Below, one piece after another: positions 8,467 to 16,320 of a DNA stretch of 64,000 nt (the stretch's first letter is position 1; each line of letters starts with the position of its first letter). A program made the translations under genes and the position numbers. This stretch comes from an uncultured Eubacteriales bacterium. GTDB taxonomy: Bacteria > Bacillota > Clostridia > Oscillospirales > Acutalibacteraceae. The stretch lies in assembly GCA_934457415.1 (NCBI GenBank), contig CAKSHM010000005.1:130865-194864 (forward strand), written 5' to 3'. The notes under the pieces are model-generated. The model was not told the origin of the DNA and did not search any database. It saw only the letters and a program-made list of their open reading frames with translations.

Positions 8467-8640
8467 AAAAAAGAGGCTTGCCCTACCTCTGAACATCAGC
8501 AATTACACGCGCCTAATGCGCTTACAAAATGCCCGTTATTGTAGCATTGTGCGCGGTTACTCCTTTCCGCGCTTTTGCTGCCTCGGTTGAGTATCATTTT
8601 AAGCCCCGAAAAATCCGTTTATAACATATAATATATATAC
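8467..8640 (-). ncRNA. Candidate structured non-coding RNA with intrinsic terminator
   Basis: About 170 bases that are clearly more GC-rich than the AT-rich flanks, with no open frame of note. On the minus strand it contains a strong hairpin (GCGCGG, loop AAAGGAGTAA, CCGCGC; plus coordinates about 8549-8570), an AATGC/GCATT hairpin, and AGAGG/CCTCT (8472-8490) followed by six U, a plausible terminator near 8467. Upstream on that strand is TATATTATATGTTATAA, a possible -10 region without a clear -35. I looked for 6S, SRP RNA, tmRNA and common riboswitch cores and recognised none. The strand and 5' end are tentative. Confidence 0.35.
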
Positions 8641-8972
8641 CGACGAAAATTTCTTACTTTTTTAAATGATACAGCCTGTAATTCTGTTTAGTCCATAGAT
8701 CTGCCTTAATCCTGTATTTGTTCAGCCGTAAAAAACATATATATTACAACTATATTACAACCAAGTTGTTCCATAAACGGTAGTAAATAGACTTCCCTGC
8801 TTTTATAACCATAAAAAAGGGGCATTTAAAATAAGGAATAATTCATTATATAATGATTTATCATTCTGTAAAAATGGCATTTTTTGCTAAGAAAATATCA
8901 TTTTTCTGAAAATTGAACAGTTTTTGAAGAAATATTGAACAATTCTCTACAGATTTTATATGTAATTTGCTA
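8641..8972. other. AT-rich non-coding stretch
   Basis: No gene or ribosome site found. The only structure noted is the direct repeat ATTGAACA (8912-8919 and 8934-8941, 22 bases apart, about two helical turns) just upstream of the 8973 promoter, and a weak dyad around CAACCAAGTTG (8759-8769). Confidence 0.5.
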
Positions 8973-9001
8973 TTGACAAACATATTATCGTATGATAAAA
9001 T
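8973..9001 (+). promoter_or_regulatory. Sigma-A promoter of the small membrane protein gene
   Basis: TTGACA (8973-8978), 17 bases, TAAAAT (8996-9001). The start codon lies 30 bases downstream, giving a short leader. Confidence 0.8.
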
Positions 9002-9030
9002 AAGGACAAATTTTAAGGAAGGTGTTTTTA

Positions 9031-9267
9031 ATGTTTACTTGTTCAAGCAAAAATAAGAACAGTAACTATTCAACAGGTGCAAATTTTGCAGCTGAAAATT
9101 GTAATGCCTTCAAATTTAATATTCTAAAAGTTATAGGCACTGTCGTCTCAGCAGTGTCTATTTTTGTATTTCGACTTATTAATGTCATTATCAGCATTAT
9201 TGATATTATCAGCTGTATAAAAATTATTTCAAAAAGCAAAAAAGAAATTTTGCCGATTGCCGGATAA
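9031..9267 (+). CDS. Small hypothetical membrane protein, monocistronic
   Basis: 78 residues starting at ATG 9031, with AAGGAAGG (9015-9022) 8 bases upstream. A GTG at 9022 overlaps that site and is rejected. The first 28 residues are polar and Asn/Ser-rich with two Cys. Residues about 29-66 form a long hydrophobic stretch rich in Ile and Val, then comes a KSKKE tail. I do not recognise the family. It has its own good promoter and a strong terminator, which argues for a real, well-expressed gene. It could be a membrane peptide or small toxin-like protein, but nothing in the sequence proves that. Confidence 0.6.
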   Translation: MFTCSSKNKNSNYSTGANFAAENCNAFKFNILKVIGTVVSAVSIFVFRLINVIISIIDIISCIKIISKSKKEILPIAG

Positions 9268-9287
9268 AATTTAGAGCTTAATGATGG

Positions 9288-9319
9288 GCTTTGCTTTTTG
9301 AAAAAGCAAAGCTTTTTTT
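9288..9319 (+). terminator. Intrinsic terminator of the small membrane protein gene
   Basis: GCTTTGCTTTTT (9288-9299) pairs with AAAAAGCAAAGC (9301-9312), followed by a T7 run. Confidence 0.9.
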
Positions 9320-9327
9320 ATTAGGTT

Positions 9328-9357
9328 TTTACGGTAAGTTAAAATTACAGTTATAAT
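9328..9357 (+). promoter_or_regulatory. Possible promoter of the liv operon
   Basis: TTTACG (9328-9333), 18 bases, TATAAT (9352-9357). The -35 is weak. The leader to livJ is about 80 bases with no riboswitch or T-box features recognised. Confidence 0.45.
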
Positions 9358-9442
9358 ATATAGTGCAGATTACGGATATATCGGTAATTGTTATTTTGCA
9401 TACCGTTTAAATATATCACTTTTAAGAAAGAGGTAAACAAAA

Positions 9443-10606
9443 ATGAAAAAATCAGCAAAAGTATTAAGCCTCGTCATGGCAGCTGCTATGATGTGTGCGG
9501 CATTTGCAGGTTGCGGTAAGAAAAGCTACACTGCAAATAACAAAGAGTATGTCATAGGTCTTTCCGGCCCGCTTACCGGTGCCGCTGCAATTTACGGTAA
9601 CGGTGTTAAGAACGGCGCTTCGCTCGCTGTTGACGAAATCAACGCGGCAGGCGGTCTTAACGGTGTTAAGTTCAGACTTGAAGTCACCGATGATATGCAT
9701 GACGCAACTAAGGTTGCTACCAACTATGCTTCCCTCCTTGAAAAAGGAATGCAGGTTTCTTTAGGATGTGTAACCTCTGCTCCCTGCGCTGAGTGGACTA
9801 ACCTTTCTCATGAAGATAATGTATTTTTCCTTACTCCTTCTGCTTCAAACGACGATATCCCGAAATATGACAACGGCTATCAGATGTGCTTTGCAGACGG
9901 CGATCAAGGTAAAGCAGCTGCTTCTTATGTTAATGAAAACTTCAAAGGAAAGACAATCGGTGTTTTCTATAAATCCGATGATAACTATTCCTCAGGAATT
10001 TTCAAGCAGTTCAAGAGCAACCTTGACTCAAGCGTAAAGGTTGTTGAAACCCTGTTTACAGACGCAGGCGCAACCAGCTTCGATTCTCAGATAAATGAAC
10101 TTAAAGACTGTAAATTCATCTTCATGCCTATTTACTATACTCCTGCTACTATCTTTATGACTCAGGCTAAAGGTAAAATAGCTGATGACGCAGTTTACTA
10201 CGGCTGTGACGGATTTGACGGAATTGATTCAACTAAAGGCTTTGACATAAAGTCTATACCTCAGGAAGTTTCAATGCTTTCTCACTTTGATTCATCCGCT
10301 ACTACCGGCGCTGCAGGCGACTTTATAAAGAAGTATACCGAGAAATACGGCAAAGAGACCCTTAACCAGTTCGGAGCTTCTGCTTATGACTGCGTATATG
10401 CTATTTACGGCGCTATGAAAGAAGCTAAGGTTGACGACGTAACCATTTCCGCATCTGATCTTTGTGATGTTCTTAAAGATTCTTTCAAGACATACAAGCT
10501 CAAAAATGCTGTAACAGGCGGCGGCAGCGATGTTTCTTGGAACAAAGACGGAAAAGTTAAGAAGAGCGCAATCAAGTTTGTTATAAAAGAAGCAGACAAA
10601 GCTTAA
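9443..10606 (+). CDS. livJ: Branched-chain amino acid ABC transporter, substrate-binding lipoprotein
   Basis: 387-residue LivJ/LivK-type periplasmic-binding-protein-fold receptor. The N-terminus is a lipoprotein signal (MKKSAKVLS, hydrophobic core, AFAGC lipobox, lipidated Cys near residue 24), so it is tethered outside the membrane. The mature start (EYVIGLSGPLTGAAAIYGNG) is the hallmark of the Leu/Ile/Val-binding family, with GASLAVDEINAAGG next. It heads livHMGF, giving a complete HAAT-type uptake system. Related receptors bind amides or other amino acids, so the exact ligand is inferred. Codon use is strong (many GCT, AAC), suggesting high expression. Confidence 0.92.
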   Translation: MKKSAKVLSLVMAAAMMCAAFAGCGKKSYTANNKEYVIGLSGPLTGAAAIYGNGVKNGASLAVDEINAAGGLNGVKFRLEVTDDMHDATKVATNYASLLEKGMQVSLGCVTSAPCAEWTNLSHEDNVFFLTPSASNDDIPKYDNGYQMCFADGDQGKAAASYVNENFKGKTIGVFYKSDDNYSSGIFKQFKSNLDSSVKVVETLFTDAGATSFDSQINELKDCKFIFMPIYYTPATIFMTQAKGKIADDAVYYGCDGFDGIDSTKGFDIKSIPQEVSMLSHFDSSATTGAAGDFIKKYTEKYGKETLNQFGASAYDCVYAIYGAMKEAKVDDVTISASDLCDVLKDSFKTYKLKNAVTGGGSDVSWNKDGKVKKSAIKFVIKEADKA

Positions 10607-10627
10607 TTTTTTAATCAAAATATATCG

Positions 10628-10653
10628 TCCGGCATATCTTTCGGTATGCCGGA
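10628..10653 (+). repeat. Hairpin downstream of livJ
   Basis: 9-bp perfect stem TCCGGCATA/TATGCCGGA with an 8-base loop and no T-run. It could protect the livJ mRNA 3' end. Confidence 0.6.
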
Positions 10654-10665
10654 GATATGCTCTGT

Positions 10666-10725
10666 ATATTAACCGAGACTTAATCGCTTGGTTATTACCG
10701 CAAGCTATTAAGCGTCGGTTAATAT
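10666..10725 (+). promoter_or_regulatory. Long imperfect hairpin between livJ and livH
   Basis: Outer 11-bp stem (10666-10676 with 10715-10725), then CTTAAT/ATTAAG and GCTTG/CAAGC inner stems separated by small mismatches. The tail is TAAAAAATTTG, not a T-run. Such structures between a binding-protein gene and its permease genes often lower downstream expression or stabilise the upstream message; this use is inferred. Confidence 0.6.
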
Positions 10726-10753
10726 TAAAAAATTTGTATGGTAAGGTGTTAAA

Positions 10754-11626
10754 ATGGAAATTATTACGACCTTAATTAACGGTCTGAGTATCGGCGGAAT
10801 TTATGCCATGATAGCGCTCGGCTATACCATGGTTTACGGAATTGCAAAAATGCTTAACTTTGCTCATGGTGACATCATAATGGTCGGCGGTTACACTATC
10901 TATGTGTTTATGACGACTACAGGTCACCCCGCAATTGCAATAACAGCCGCAATTATTTTCTGTACTTTGCTCGGAATTACAATTGAAAGAGTTGCATATA
11001 AACCTTTACGAGGCTCCTCTCCGCTTGCTGTTCTTATCACTGCAATCGGTGTAAGCTATCTTTTACAAAGCCTTGCTCAGATTATATTCGGATCAGCTCC
11101 GAAAATGGTAAAGATTTTTGAGCTCGGAACCGTGACAATCGGCGGTATGAAAGTTCAGGTTGCCACACTGCTTACTCTTGCCTGCACAATTATTGTTATG
11201 GCAGCCCTCAGCGTTTTTGTTAAGTTTACAAAGATGGGCAGAGCGATGGTTGCCACATCTGAGGACAGAGACGCAACGCAGTTAATGGGAATCAATGTTA
11301 ACATGGTTATAACCGTTACATTCGCAATAGGCTCGGCTCTTGCCGCAATTGCAGGTCTTTTCTATCTTATAAAAGCACCGAGCATTTCAAATACCTTTGG
11401 ATCAATGCCCGGAATTAAGGCATTTACCGCTGCGGTTATCGGCGGAATCGGTTCAATACCCGGTGCAATGATCGGCGGAATAGTTCTCGGAATAATAGAA
11501 TGCTTTTCTTATAAAATCCCCGCTTTGGCGGCTTATACCGATGCAATAGAGTTTTTAATACTTATCGTTATTCTTCTTGTTAAACCGACGGGAATACTCG
11601 GTAAAAAGAGAAAGGAGAAAGTATAA
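10754..11626 (+). CDS. livH: Branched-chain amino acid ABC transporter permease LivH
   Basis: 290-residue inner-membrane permease of the LivH family with about eight hydrophobic segments. Family features are GLSIGGIYAMIALGYTMVYG near the N-terminus, LNFAHGD at about 34-40, and the C-terminal GGIGSIPGAMIGG coupling-loop region that contacts the ATPases. AAGGTG precedes the ATG. Its TAA overlaps the ATG of livM by one base, so the two permeases are made together. Confidence 0.96.
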   Translation: MEIITTLINGLSIGGIYAMIALGYTMVYGIAKMLNFAHGDIIMVGGYTIYVFMTTTGHPAIAITAAIIFCTLLGITIERVAYKPLRGSSPLAVLITAIGVSYLLQSLAQIIFGSAPKMVKIFELGTVTIGGMKVQVATLLTLACTIIVMAALSVFVKFTKMGRAMVATSEDRDATQLMGINVNMVITVTFAIGSALAAIAGLFYLIKAPSISNTFGSMPGIKAFTAAVIGGIGSIPGAMIGGIVLGIIECFSYKIPALAAYTDAIEFLILIVILLVKPTGILGKKRKEKV

Positions 11627-12780
11627 TGGGTAATTCAAAATTATCAAAAATCAAATGGAAGCATTATATAAATTATGTTGTAGTTGCCGCTTTCACTCTT
11701 TTTCTTCTTATAACCTCTCTGACTGTCGGTCTGGAAAAATCAACTATTTATCTTGTTGAAAAGATTTCAATCGCAATAGTTCTTGCACTTTCTTTAAACC
11801 TTGTTGTAGGCTTCTTAGGTGAGCTTTCATTAGGTCATGCCGGATTTATGTGTATCGGCGCTTATATCGGAGGAAAATGCTCACTCATTCTCGAAAATAA
11901 GCTTGGTTCAACCGGTATTCTTTCATTCGTGATTTCGGTTTTAGTCGGCGGAATTTGTGCTGCCTTCTTCGGATTTGTTGTAGGTCTTCCCGCTCTTCGT
12001 CTTAAGGGCGATTACCTTGCTATTGTTACTTTGGGATTCGGCGAAATAGTCAAATCCGTTTTCCAGAATACCAGTCAGGAATCCTTCGGCGGGGCTTTAG
12101 GCCTTGAGACTCCCCGTTACGATAAAAATACGCTTTTTATTTACAGCTTTATAATAGTTCTTATCACCCTTGCTGTAATTCAGAATTTAATGCGTTCAAA
12201 ACACGGAAGAGCAATAACCTCTATCCGTGACAATGAAATTGCGGCAAAGGCAACAGGAATAAGCGTAACTAAATATAAGCTTCTCGCTTTTATCGTTTCA
12301 TCATTCTTTGCGGGTGTTGCAGGTGTTCTTTACAGCTTTTCCAACTACAATGTTCAAAGTTCAAAGTTCGGCTACAACTATTCTATAGAAATACTTGTTA
12401 TGGTAGTTCTCGGCGGAATCGGCTCGATAAACGGCTCAATTATCGCTGCTGCCCTTATCACCTTTATCAATACCGAATTTGCAACTATTCTTACCGGAAA
12501 CCTTGCAGTGCTTCAGAATTTGCTTTATGCAATCATTCTTATACTGATAGTAATTTATAACAATTCCCCTGCCTTCAAATCAATCAGAGATAAATATGAC
12601 TTTAAGAAACTGTTTGATAATCTCCATAAAAAGAAGGATCCTTCTGTCATTAAGGACGATTCGGCAAAATGGACCAGAATTCAAACTAAAATTCCGATGG
12701 ATGAAGTTCTTTCTGTTGATGTTTCACCCGTTGATCAGAATAATCTTAAACCCGATAAATCACCTAAGGAGGAAAAATAA
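11626..12780 (+). CDS. livM: Branched-chain amino acid ABC transporter permease LivM
   Basis: 384-residue second permease of the system, with LNLVVGFLGELSLGHAGFM near residues 57-75 and the coupling-loop signature VVLGGIGSINGS near 264-275, both typical of LivM. About ten hydrophobic segments. The hydrophilic C-terminal tail of roughly 60 residues (Lys/Asp/Pro rich) is longer than in many LivM proteins and its role is unclear. Its stop overlaps the livG start. Confidence 0.96.
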   Translation: MGNSKLSKIKWKHYINYVVVAAFTLFLLITSLTVGLEKSTIYLVEKISIAIVLALSLNLVVGFLGELSLGHAGFMCIGAYIGGKCSLILENKLGSTGILSFVISVLVGGICAAFFGFVVGLPALRLKGDYLAIVTLGFGEIVKSVFQNTSQESFGGALGLETPRYDKNTLFIYSFIIVLITLAVIQNLMRSKHGRAITSIRDNEIAAKATGISVTKYKLLAFIVSSFFAGVAGVLYSFSNYNVQSSKFGYNYSIEILVMVVLGGIGSINGSIIAAALITFINTEFATILTGNLAVLQNLLYAIILILIVIYNNSPAFKSIRDKYDFKKLFDNLHKKKDPSVIKDDSAKWTRIQTKIPMDEVLSVDVSPVDQNNLKPDKSPKEEK

Positions 12781-13550
12781 TGTCTGAATATGTACTTGAA
12801 ACTATTGACCTCGGCATTTCCTTCGGCGGTCTTAAAGCGGCTCAGGATGTTAATATTAAAATAAAGAAAAACCAGATTTACGGTCTTGTCGGTCCTAACG
12901 GTGCAGGAAAAACTACAATTTTTAACCTTCTTACCGGTGTTTATCAACCCACAACCGGAACATTTTTGCTTAACGGCGAGGATTTAAAGGGAAAATCTCA
13001 GGAAAAAATCAATCATAAGGGCATTGCTCGAACATTTCAGAATATCAGATTGTTCAATAATATGAGCGTCATCAGAAATGTTATGGTAGGCCTTTCAAAT
13101 CAGCCTGAATTTAAATGCGGTTTTCTTACCTCTGTTTTAAGACTTCCTATACATTTTAAGGTTGAAAAAGCAATGAGAAACCGCGCCAAGGAAATTCTTC
13201 GGATATTTGACCTTGAAGAGGAAAGAAACAATCTTGCCTGCAACCTTCCTTACGGAAAACAGCGTAAGCTTGAAATAGCGAGAGCGCTTGCAACAAATCC
13301 GAAGCTTCTGCTTCTTGACGAGCCTGCCGCAGGCATGAACCCCAATGAAACAAAAGACCTTATGGAAACAATATTTCTTATACGCGATAAGTTTGATATG
13401 ACTATTCTTCTTATTGAACACGATATGAAATTTGTTTCGGGTCTTTGCGACGAGGTTACCGTTCTTAACTTCGGAACGGTTCTCGCTCAGGGTAAAACCC
13501 GAGACGCACTTAACAACCCTGAAGTTATCAAAGCCTATATCGGCGGATAG
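12780..13550 (+). CDS. livG: Branched-chain amino acid ABC transporter ATPase LivG
   Basis: 256-residue ABC ATPase. Walker A GPNGAGKT at 38-45, Q-loop in ARTFQNIRLF, signature LPYGKQRKLEIARAL (the Liv-type LSYGQQ variant, with Lys in place of the first Gln), Walker B LLLLDEPAAGMNP and switch His in IEHDM. The signature-loop change is mild and seen as family variation. It pairs with LivF to power uptake. Confidence 0.96.
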   Translation: MSEYVLETIDLGISFGGLKAAQDVNIKIKKNQIYGLVGPNGAGKTTIFNLLTGVYQPTTGTFLLNGEDLKGKSQEKINHKGIARTFQNIRLFNNMSVIRNVMVGLSNQPEFKCGFLTSVLRLPIHFKVEKAMRNRAKEILRIFDLEEERNNLACNLPYGKQRKLEIARALATNPKLLLLDEPAAGMNPNETKDLMETIFLIRDKFDMTILLIEHDMKFVSGLCDEVTVLNFGTVLAQGKTRDALNNPEVIKAYIGG

Positions 13551-13559
13551 GAGTAAGCT

Positions 13560-14270
13560 ATGTCGTTGCTTGAAATTAAAAATCTTGAAGTATTCTATGG
13601 TGTAATACAGGCTCTGAAGGGCATAAGCTTTAATGTTGATGAGGGCGAAATAATAACACTTATTGGTGCTAACGGTGCCGGAAAAACCACTACCATGCAG
13701 AGTGTTATTGGTCTTATTCCTAAAAAGGGCGGAACAGTAACCTATAACGGTAAGGATATTACACATACCCCTGCTCATAAGCTGGTGGGTCTCGGTATGG
13801 CTCAGGTACCTGAAGGAAGAAGAATTTTTCAGGAGCTTACCGTATATGAAAACTTACTTATGGGTGCTTTTCTTAATAAAGACAAAAAATCCGTTAAAGA
13901 AGATATAGAAAGAATTTATAACCTTTTCCCGAGACTTTGCGAGAGAAAAGGACAGATTGCAGGGACTCTCTCAGGAGGAGAACAGCAGATGCTTGCTATG
14001 GGCAGAGCGCTTATGAGCAGACCGAAGCTCCTAATGCTTGACGAGCCTTCAATGGGACTTTCTCCCCTGCTCGTCGATGAAGTTTTTGAACTTATTAAGC
14101 ACATTAACAAGGACGGCACAACCATTCTTTTGGTTGAGCAGAATGCAGGTAAATCTCTTGCAATTTCCGACAGAGCTTATGTTCTTGAAAACGGAAAAAT
14201 CGTTCTTACAGGCACAGGAAAAGAGCTTATGGAGAGCGATATGGTCAAGAAAGCATATCTCGGCGGTTAA
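13560..14270 (+). CDS. livF: Branched-chain amino acid ABC transporter ATPase LivF
   Basis: 236-residue second ABC ATPase. Walker A IGANGAGKT (about 36-44), VPEGRRIFQELTVYENLLMG (the LivF-specific segment), canonical signature LSGGEQQMLAMGRAL, and Walker B LLMLDEPSMGLSP. GGAGTAAGCT lies before the ATG. It is the last gene of the operon and a strong terminator follows. Confidence 0.96.
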   Translation: MSLLEIKNLEVFYGVIQALKGISFNVDEGEIITLIGANGAGKTTTMQSVIGLIPKKGGTVTYNGKDITHTPAHKLVGLGMAQVPEGRRIFQELTVYENLLMGAFLNKDKKSVKEDIERIYNLFPRLCERKGQIAGTLSGGEQQMLAMGRALMSRPKLLMLDEPSMGLSPLLVDEVFELIKHINKDGTTILLVEQNAGKSLAISDRAYVLENGKIVLTGTGKELMESDMVKKAYLGG

Positions 14271-14290
14271 TACATTATATTATATTTAAA

Positions 14291-14332
14291 CAAACACGGC
14301 TGTAAAGTGAGTAAGCTTTACAGCCGTGTTTG
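14291..14332. terminator. Bidirectional terminator between livF and the ZIP transporter gene
   Basis: Perfect 17-bp stem (14291-14307 with 14316-14332, 8-base loop). A TTTG-type tail is present on both sides, fitting the convergent genes. Confidence 0.85.
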
Positions 14333-14333
14333 T

Positions 14334-15137
14334 TTATCCCAATGCAACATCTAAAAACATCATAACAGAAAATCCGGCAATAATTCCGAGTGTTGAAAAA
14401 TAAGGCATCTCTTCCCTGTTTTGCTGACATTCCGGAATAAGCTCATGAACGGCTACAAGTATCATGGCACCTGCCGCAAAGGACAGCGCATAAGGGAGAA
14501 TGGCATTCACATATACTACCAGCGCCGCTCCTATGATGCCGGCAACCGGTTCTACAAGCCCTGAAGCCTGACCGATTATAAAGCTTTTAAATCGTGACCT
14601 GCCTTCTCTTCTTAACGGAATTGATACTGCCGCTCCCTCCGGAAAATTCTGCAATGCAATACCTATCGCTATACTGAACGCACCCATTATCTGTTCTGGA
14701 GAAGCGTTTGAGTTTTTTAGAGCTCCGAAAGCCACTCCTACCGCAAGTCCCTCCGGAATGTTATGAAGTGTTATTGAAAGTATAAGCATAAACATTCTGT
14801 TTTTGCCCGATTTTTCATTTGTGTTCATATCAGCGCCTGAAATCGTCTTAGAAACGATTTTGTCGGAAATCAGTAAGAATACCGCACCGAATATAAAACC
14901 GATTGTAACGCTTAAATAAGAAGGTATTACAGAGTCGAGAGCATCTGCTCTGTCAATTGCCGGCTGCAGCAGCGACCAAAAAGAAGCGGCAATCATAACA
15001 CCTGCCGAAAATCCGAGCATAAGATTTAATATTTTTTCTTTTGGCTTTTTAAAAAAGATGACCGTACCTGCCCCCAAGGCTGTTACAAACCATGTGCCGA
15101 TTGTGGCAAGCAGAGCCATAAGTATATAATTTTTCAT
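14334..15137 (-). CDS. ZIP-family metal transporter (GufA-like)
   Basis: 267-residue ZIP (Zrt/Irt-like) permease with eight predicted TM helices, moving Zn2+ or another divalent metal into the cytoplasm. The TM4 metal motif HNIPEG is at 125-130 and the TM5 motif QNFPEG at 163-168 (Gln in place of His, common in GufA/ZupT-like members). Glu197 lies in GLVEPVAG. The start is ATG 15137, 7 bases after GGAGGG. An upstream in-frame ATG at 15158 lacks a site and falls in the loop of the regulatory hairpin. Substrate metal not determinable. Confidence 0.9.
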   Translation of the reverse strand: MKNYILMALLATIGTWFVTALGAGTVIFFKKPKEKILNLMLGFSAGVMIAASFWSLLQPAIDRADALDSVIPSYLSVTIGFIFGAVFLLISDKIVSKTISGADMNTNEKSGKNRMFMLILSITLHNIPEGLAVGVAFGALKNSNASPEQIMGAFSIAIGIALQNFPEGAAVSIPLRREGRSRFKSFIIGQASGLVEPVAGIIGAALVVYVNAILPYALSFAAGAMILVAVHELIPECQQNREEMPYFSTLGIIAGFSVMMFLDVALG

Positions 15138-15144
15138 TTTTTGA

Positions 15145-15173
15145 CCCTCCGCTACCATTATATTAGCGGAGGG
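15145..15173 (-). promoter_or_regulatory. Hairpin sequestering the ribosome-binding site of the ZIP gene
   Basis: Perfect 10-bp stem (CCCTCCGCTA 15145-15154 with TAGCGGAGGG 15164-15173, 9-base loop). On the minus-strand mRNA the GGAGGG ribosome site of the ZIP gene forms one arm. Translation would need the stem opened, a possible control point. Confidence 0.65.
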
Positions 15174-15259
15174 CTCGGTCTGTTAATATATAGAAATAAT
15201 GCAGGATTTTAATATATCAGACTATTTTAGAAATAATTTAAAAAATATCTATTTTTTTC

Positions 15260-15288
15260 TTGACATTTAATCCTTATATTGATATAAT
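15260..15288 (+). promoter_or_regulatory. Sigma-A promoter of tRNA-Lys
   Basis: TTGACA (15260-15265), 17 bases, TATAAT (15283-15288): consensus at all twelve positions. The tRNA begins 24 bases downstream. Confidence 0.92.
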
Positions 15289-15311
15289 GATTAAGCTGTC
15301 GTTTTTGAAAC

Positions 15312-15387
15312 GGTCTATTAGCTCAGCCGGTAGAGCACTTGACTTTTAATCAAGGTGTCCGGGGTTCGATTCCCCGATAGGCCACCA
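15312..15387 (+). tRNA. tRNA-Lys (anticodon TTT)
   Basis: 76 bases including an encoded CCA. The acceptor GGTCTAT pairs with ATAGGCC (one G-T). D-arm contains AGCTCAGCCGGTAGAGC. The anticodon stem TTGA/TCAA carries loop CTTTTAA, anticodon TTT. The T-arm has GGTTCGATTCC. It stands alone with its own promoter and terminator. Confidence 0.97.
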
Positions 15388-15389
15388 TT

Positions 15390-15420
15390 AGAACTCGCTG
15401 TTTAAGCGGGTTCTTTTTTT
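15390..15420 (+). terminator. Terminator of tRNA-Lys
   Basis: AGAACTCGC (15390-15398) pairs with GCGGGTTCT (15406-15414, one G-T) and is followed by T6. Confidence 0.9.
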
Positions 15421-15506
15421 GTTTACTAAGAAAAAATGGTAATTTCTAACACCTCTTCTAACACTTTCACAGCATAGATGCAATTGTGTTTGCAAGGTTT
15501 TTCCTT

Positions 15507-15911
15507 TTAAATATATTTTTTTGATGATTTATTAACGCCTGTAATTCCGCCGATAAGCGATGCAAGCATAATTATTATAAGATGAAACAGCGTATTTGAA
15601 GTTACTCCGCCTTTATTTACCGCAAGCGCGGCGCAGGTAACGCACAGAAAGTAAAACAGACCTGTTATAAGTCCTGTAAGGTATCCTTTTTCCCCTATTT
15701 TTCGAGCCGTATATAAAGCGCTTAATAAGGCACCCGCAGCAAGACAAACGGTAGCGGTTGCCCCCGCAAAGGAGCGGCTGATATTAAAAACTAAAAATGC
15801 CGCCGACGATATAATAATAAGCAGCACGGTTGCGATAATACCCAAGGAAACACCGATAAAGAATTTTTTGATATTTTCTGATTTGAAAAATTCGCTGTTT
15901 TTAACGGACAT
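15507..15911 (-). CDS. TIGR04086-like small membrane protein
   Basis: 134 residues with four predicted TM helices (about 17-40, 47-65, 77-95, 105-124), a short charged N-terminus and a basic C-terminus. Size, the TARKIGEKGYLTGLITG middle motif and position next to yajC match the TIGR04086 family (YrzE-like) of Bacillota. No biochemical role is known. It follows yajC on the minus strand. Its ribosome site GGGGGA lies inside a long dyad, so its translation may be controlled separately from yajC. Confidence 0.75.
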   Translation of the reverse strand: MSVKNSEFFKSENIKKFFIGVSLGIIATVLLIIISSAAFLVFNISRSFAGATATVCLAAGALLSALYTARKIGEKGYLTGLITGLFYFLCVTCAALAVNKGGVTSNTLFHLIIIMLASLIGGITGVNKSSKKYI

Positions 15912-15968
15912 TAAAATCCCCCATTTAAATAACTTATAATTAAGTATATTTAAACGGGGGGATTTTAA
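15911..15968 (-). promoter_or_regulatory. 58-bp dyad covering the ribosome site between yajC and the TIGR04086-like gene
   Basis: TTAAAATCCCCC (15911-15922) pairs with GGGGGATTTTAA (15957-15968). Inside, ATTTAAATA and ACTTA repeats continue the dyad with single-base bulges. The GGGGGA before the downstream ATG is in the stem. It may be an attenuator for yajC, a translational switch, or both. Confidence 0.65.
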
Positions 15969-15975
15969 TTACACA

Positions 15976-16320
15976 TTATTTAGAAGCAACATCATCATGA
16001 ACGGTTAAGTTCTGCTGAAGAGCCCAGCGCGCAAACGTAAGCTTGCTGTGATCGCTTTTGGATTCGATAACAAAAGAATCGTCCTTTAAAGAAACTACTC
16101 TTCCGTAAATTCCGCCGATTGTAACTACTTCATCGCCAATCTGCAGATTTTCACGCATTTTCTTTTCTTCTTTTTCTTTTTTCTTCTGCGGACGGATTAT
16201 GATGAAATACATAAGACCGAACATAAGCACAAGCATGCCTATCATCATAAGAGAGCCGCCTGCTCCGCTTCCTGCTGCGCCGGAAGCCTTTGCCGCAAGT
16301 GTAAGTAAATTAAAATTCAT
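15976..16320 (-). CDS. yajC: Preprotein translocase subunit YajC
   Basis: 114-residue single-pass membrane protein of the SecDF-YajC accessory complex of the Sec translocon. Layout: Ala/Gly-rich N-terminus, one TM helix (about 24-43), the family motif FIIIRPQKKKEKE right after it, then the small cytoplasmic domain with GDEVVTIGGIYGRV. Follows tgt as in most bacteria. The C-terminal end is slightly long. Confidence 0.93.
   Translation of the reverse strand: MNFNLLTLAAKASGAAGSGAGGSLMMIGMLVLMFGLMYFIIIRPQKKKEKEEKKMRENLQIGDEVVTIGGIYGRVVSLKDDSFVIESKSDHSKLTFARWALQQNLTVHDDVASK

Noticed and set aside
8467..8640. 6S RNA, SRP RNA or tmRNA identity for the structured region
   Set aside because: The SRP GGAAGCAGCC core, tmRNA ends and a single long 6S-like rod with central bubble are not seen, so only a generic RNA candidate is reported.
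13137..13778. 213-codon minus-strand frame across livG/livF
   Set aside because: Spans two well-supported genes and their junction; no start signals.
14334..15137. Loss of function of the ZIP transporter from Gln in the TM5 motif
   Set aside because: QN(F/I)PEG is frequent in GufA-like ZIP proteins and other metal residues are kept.
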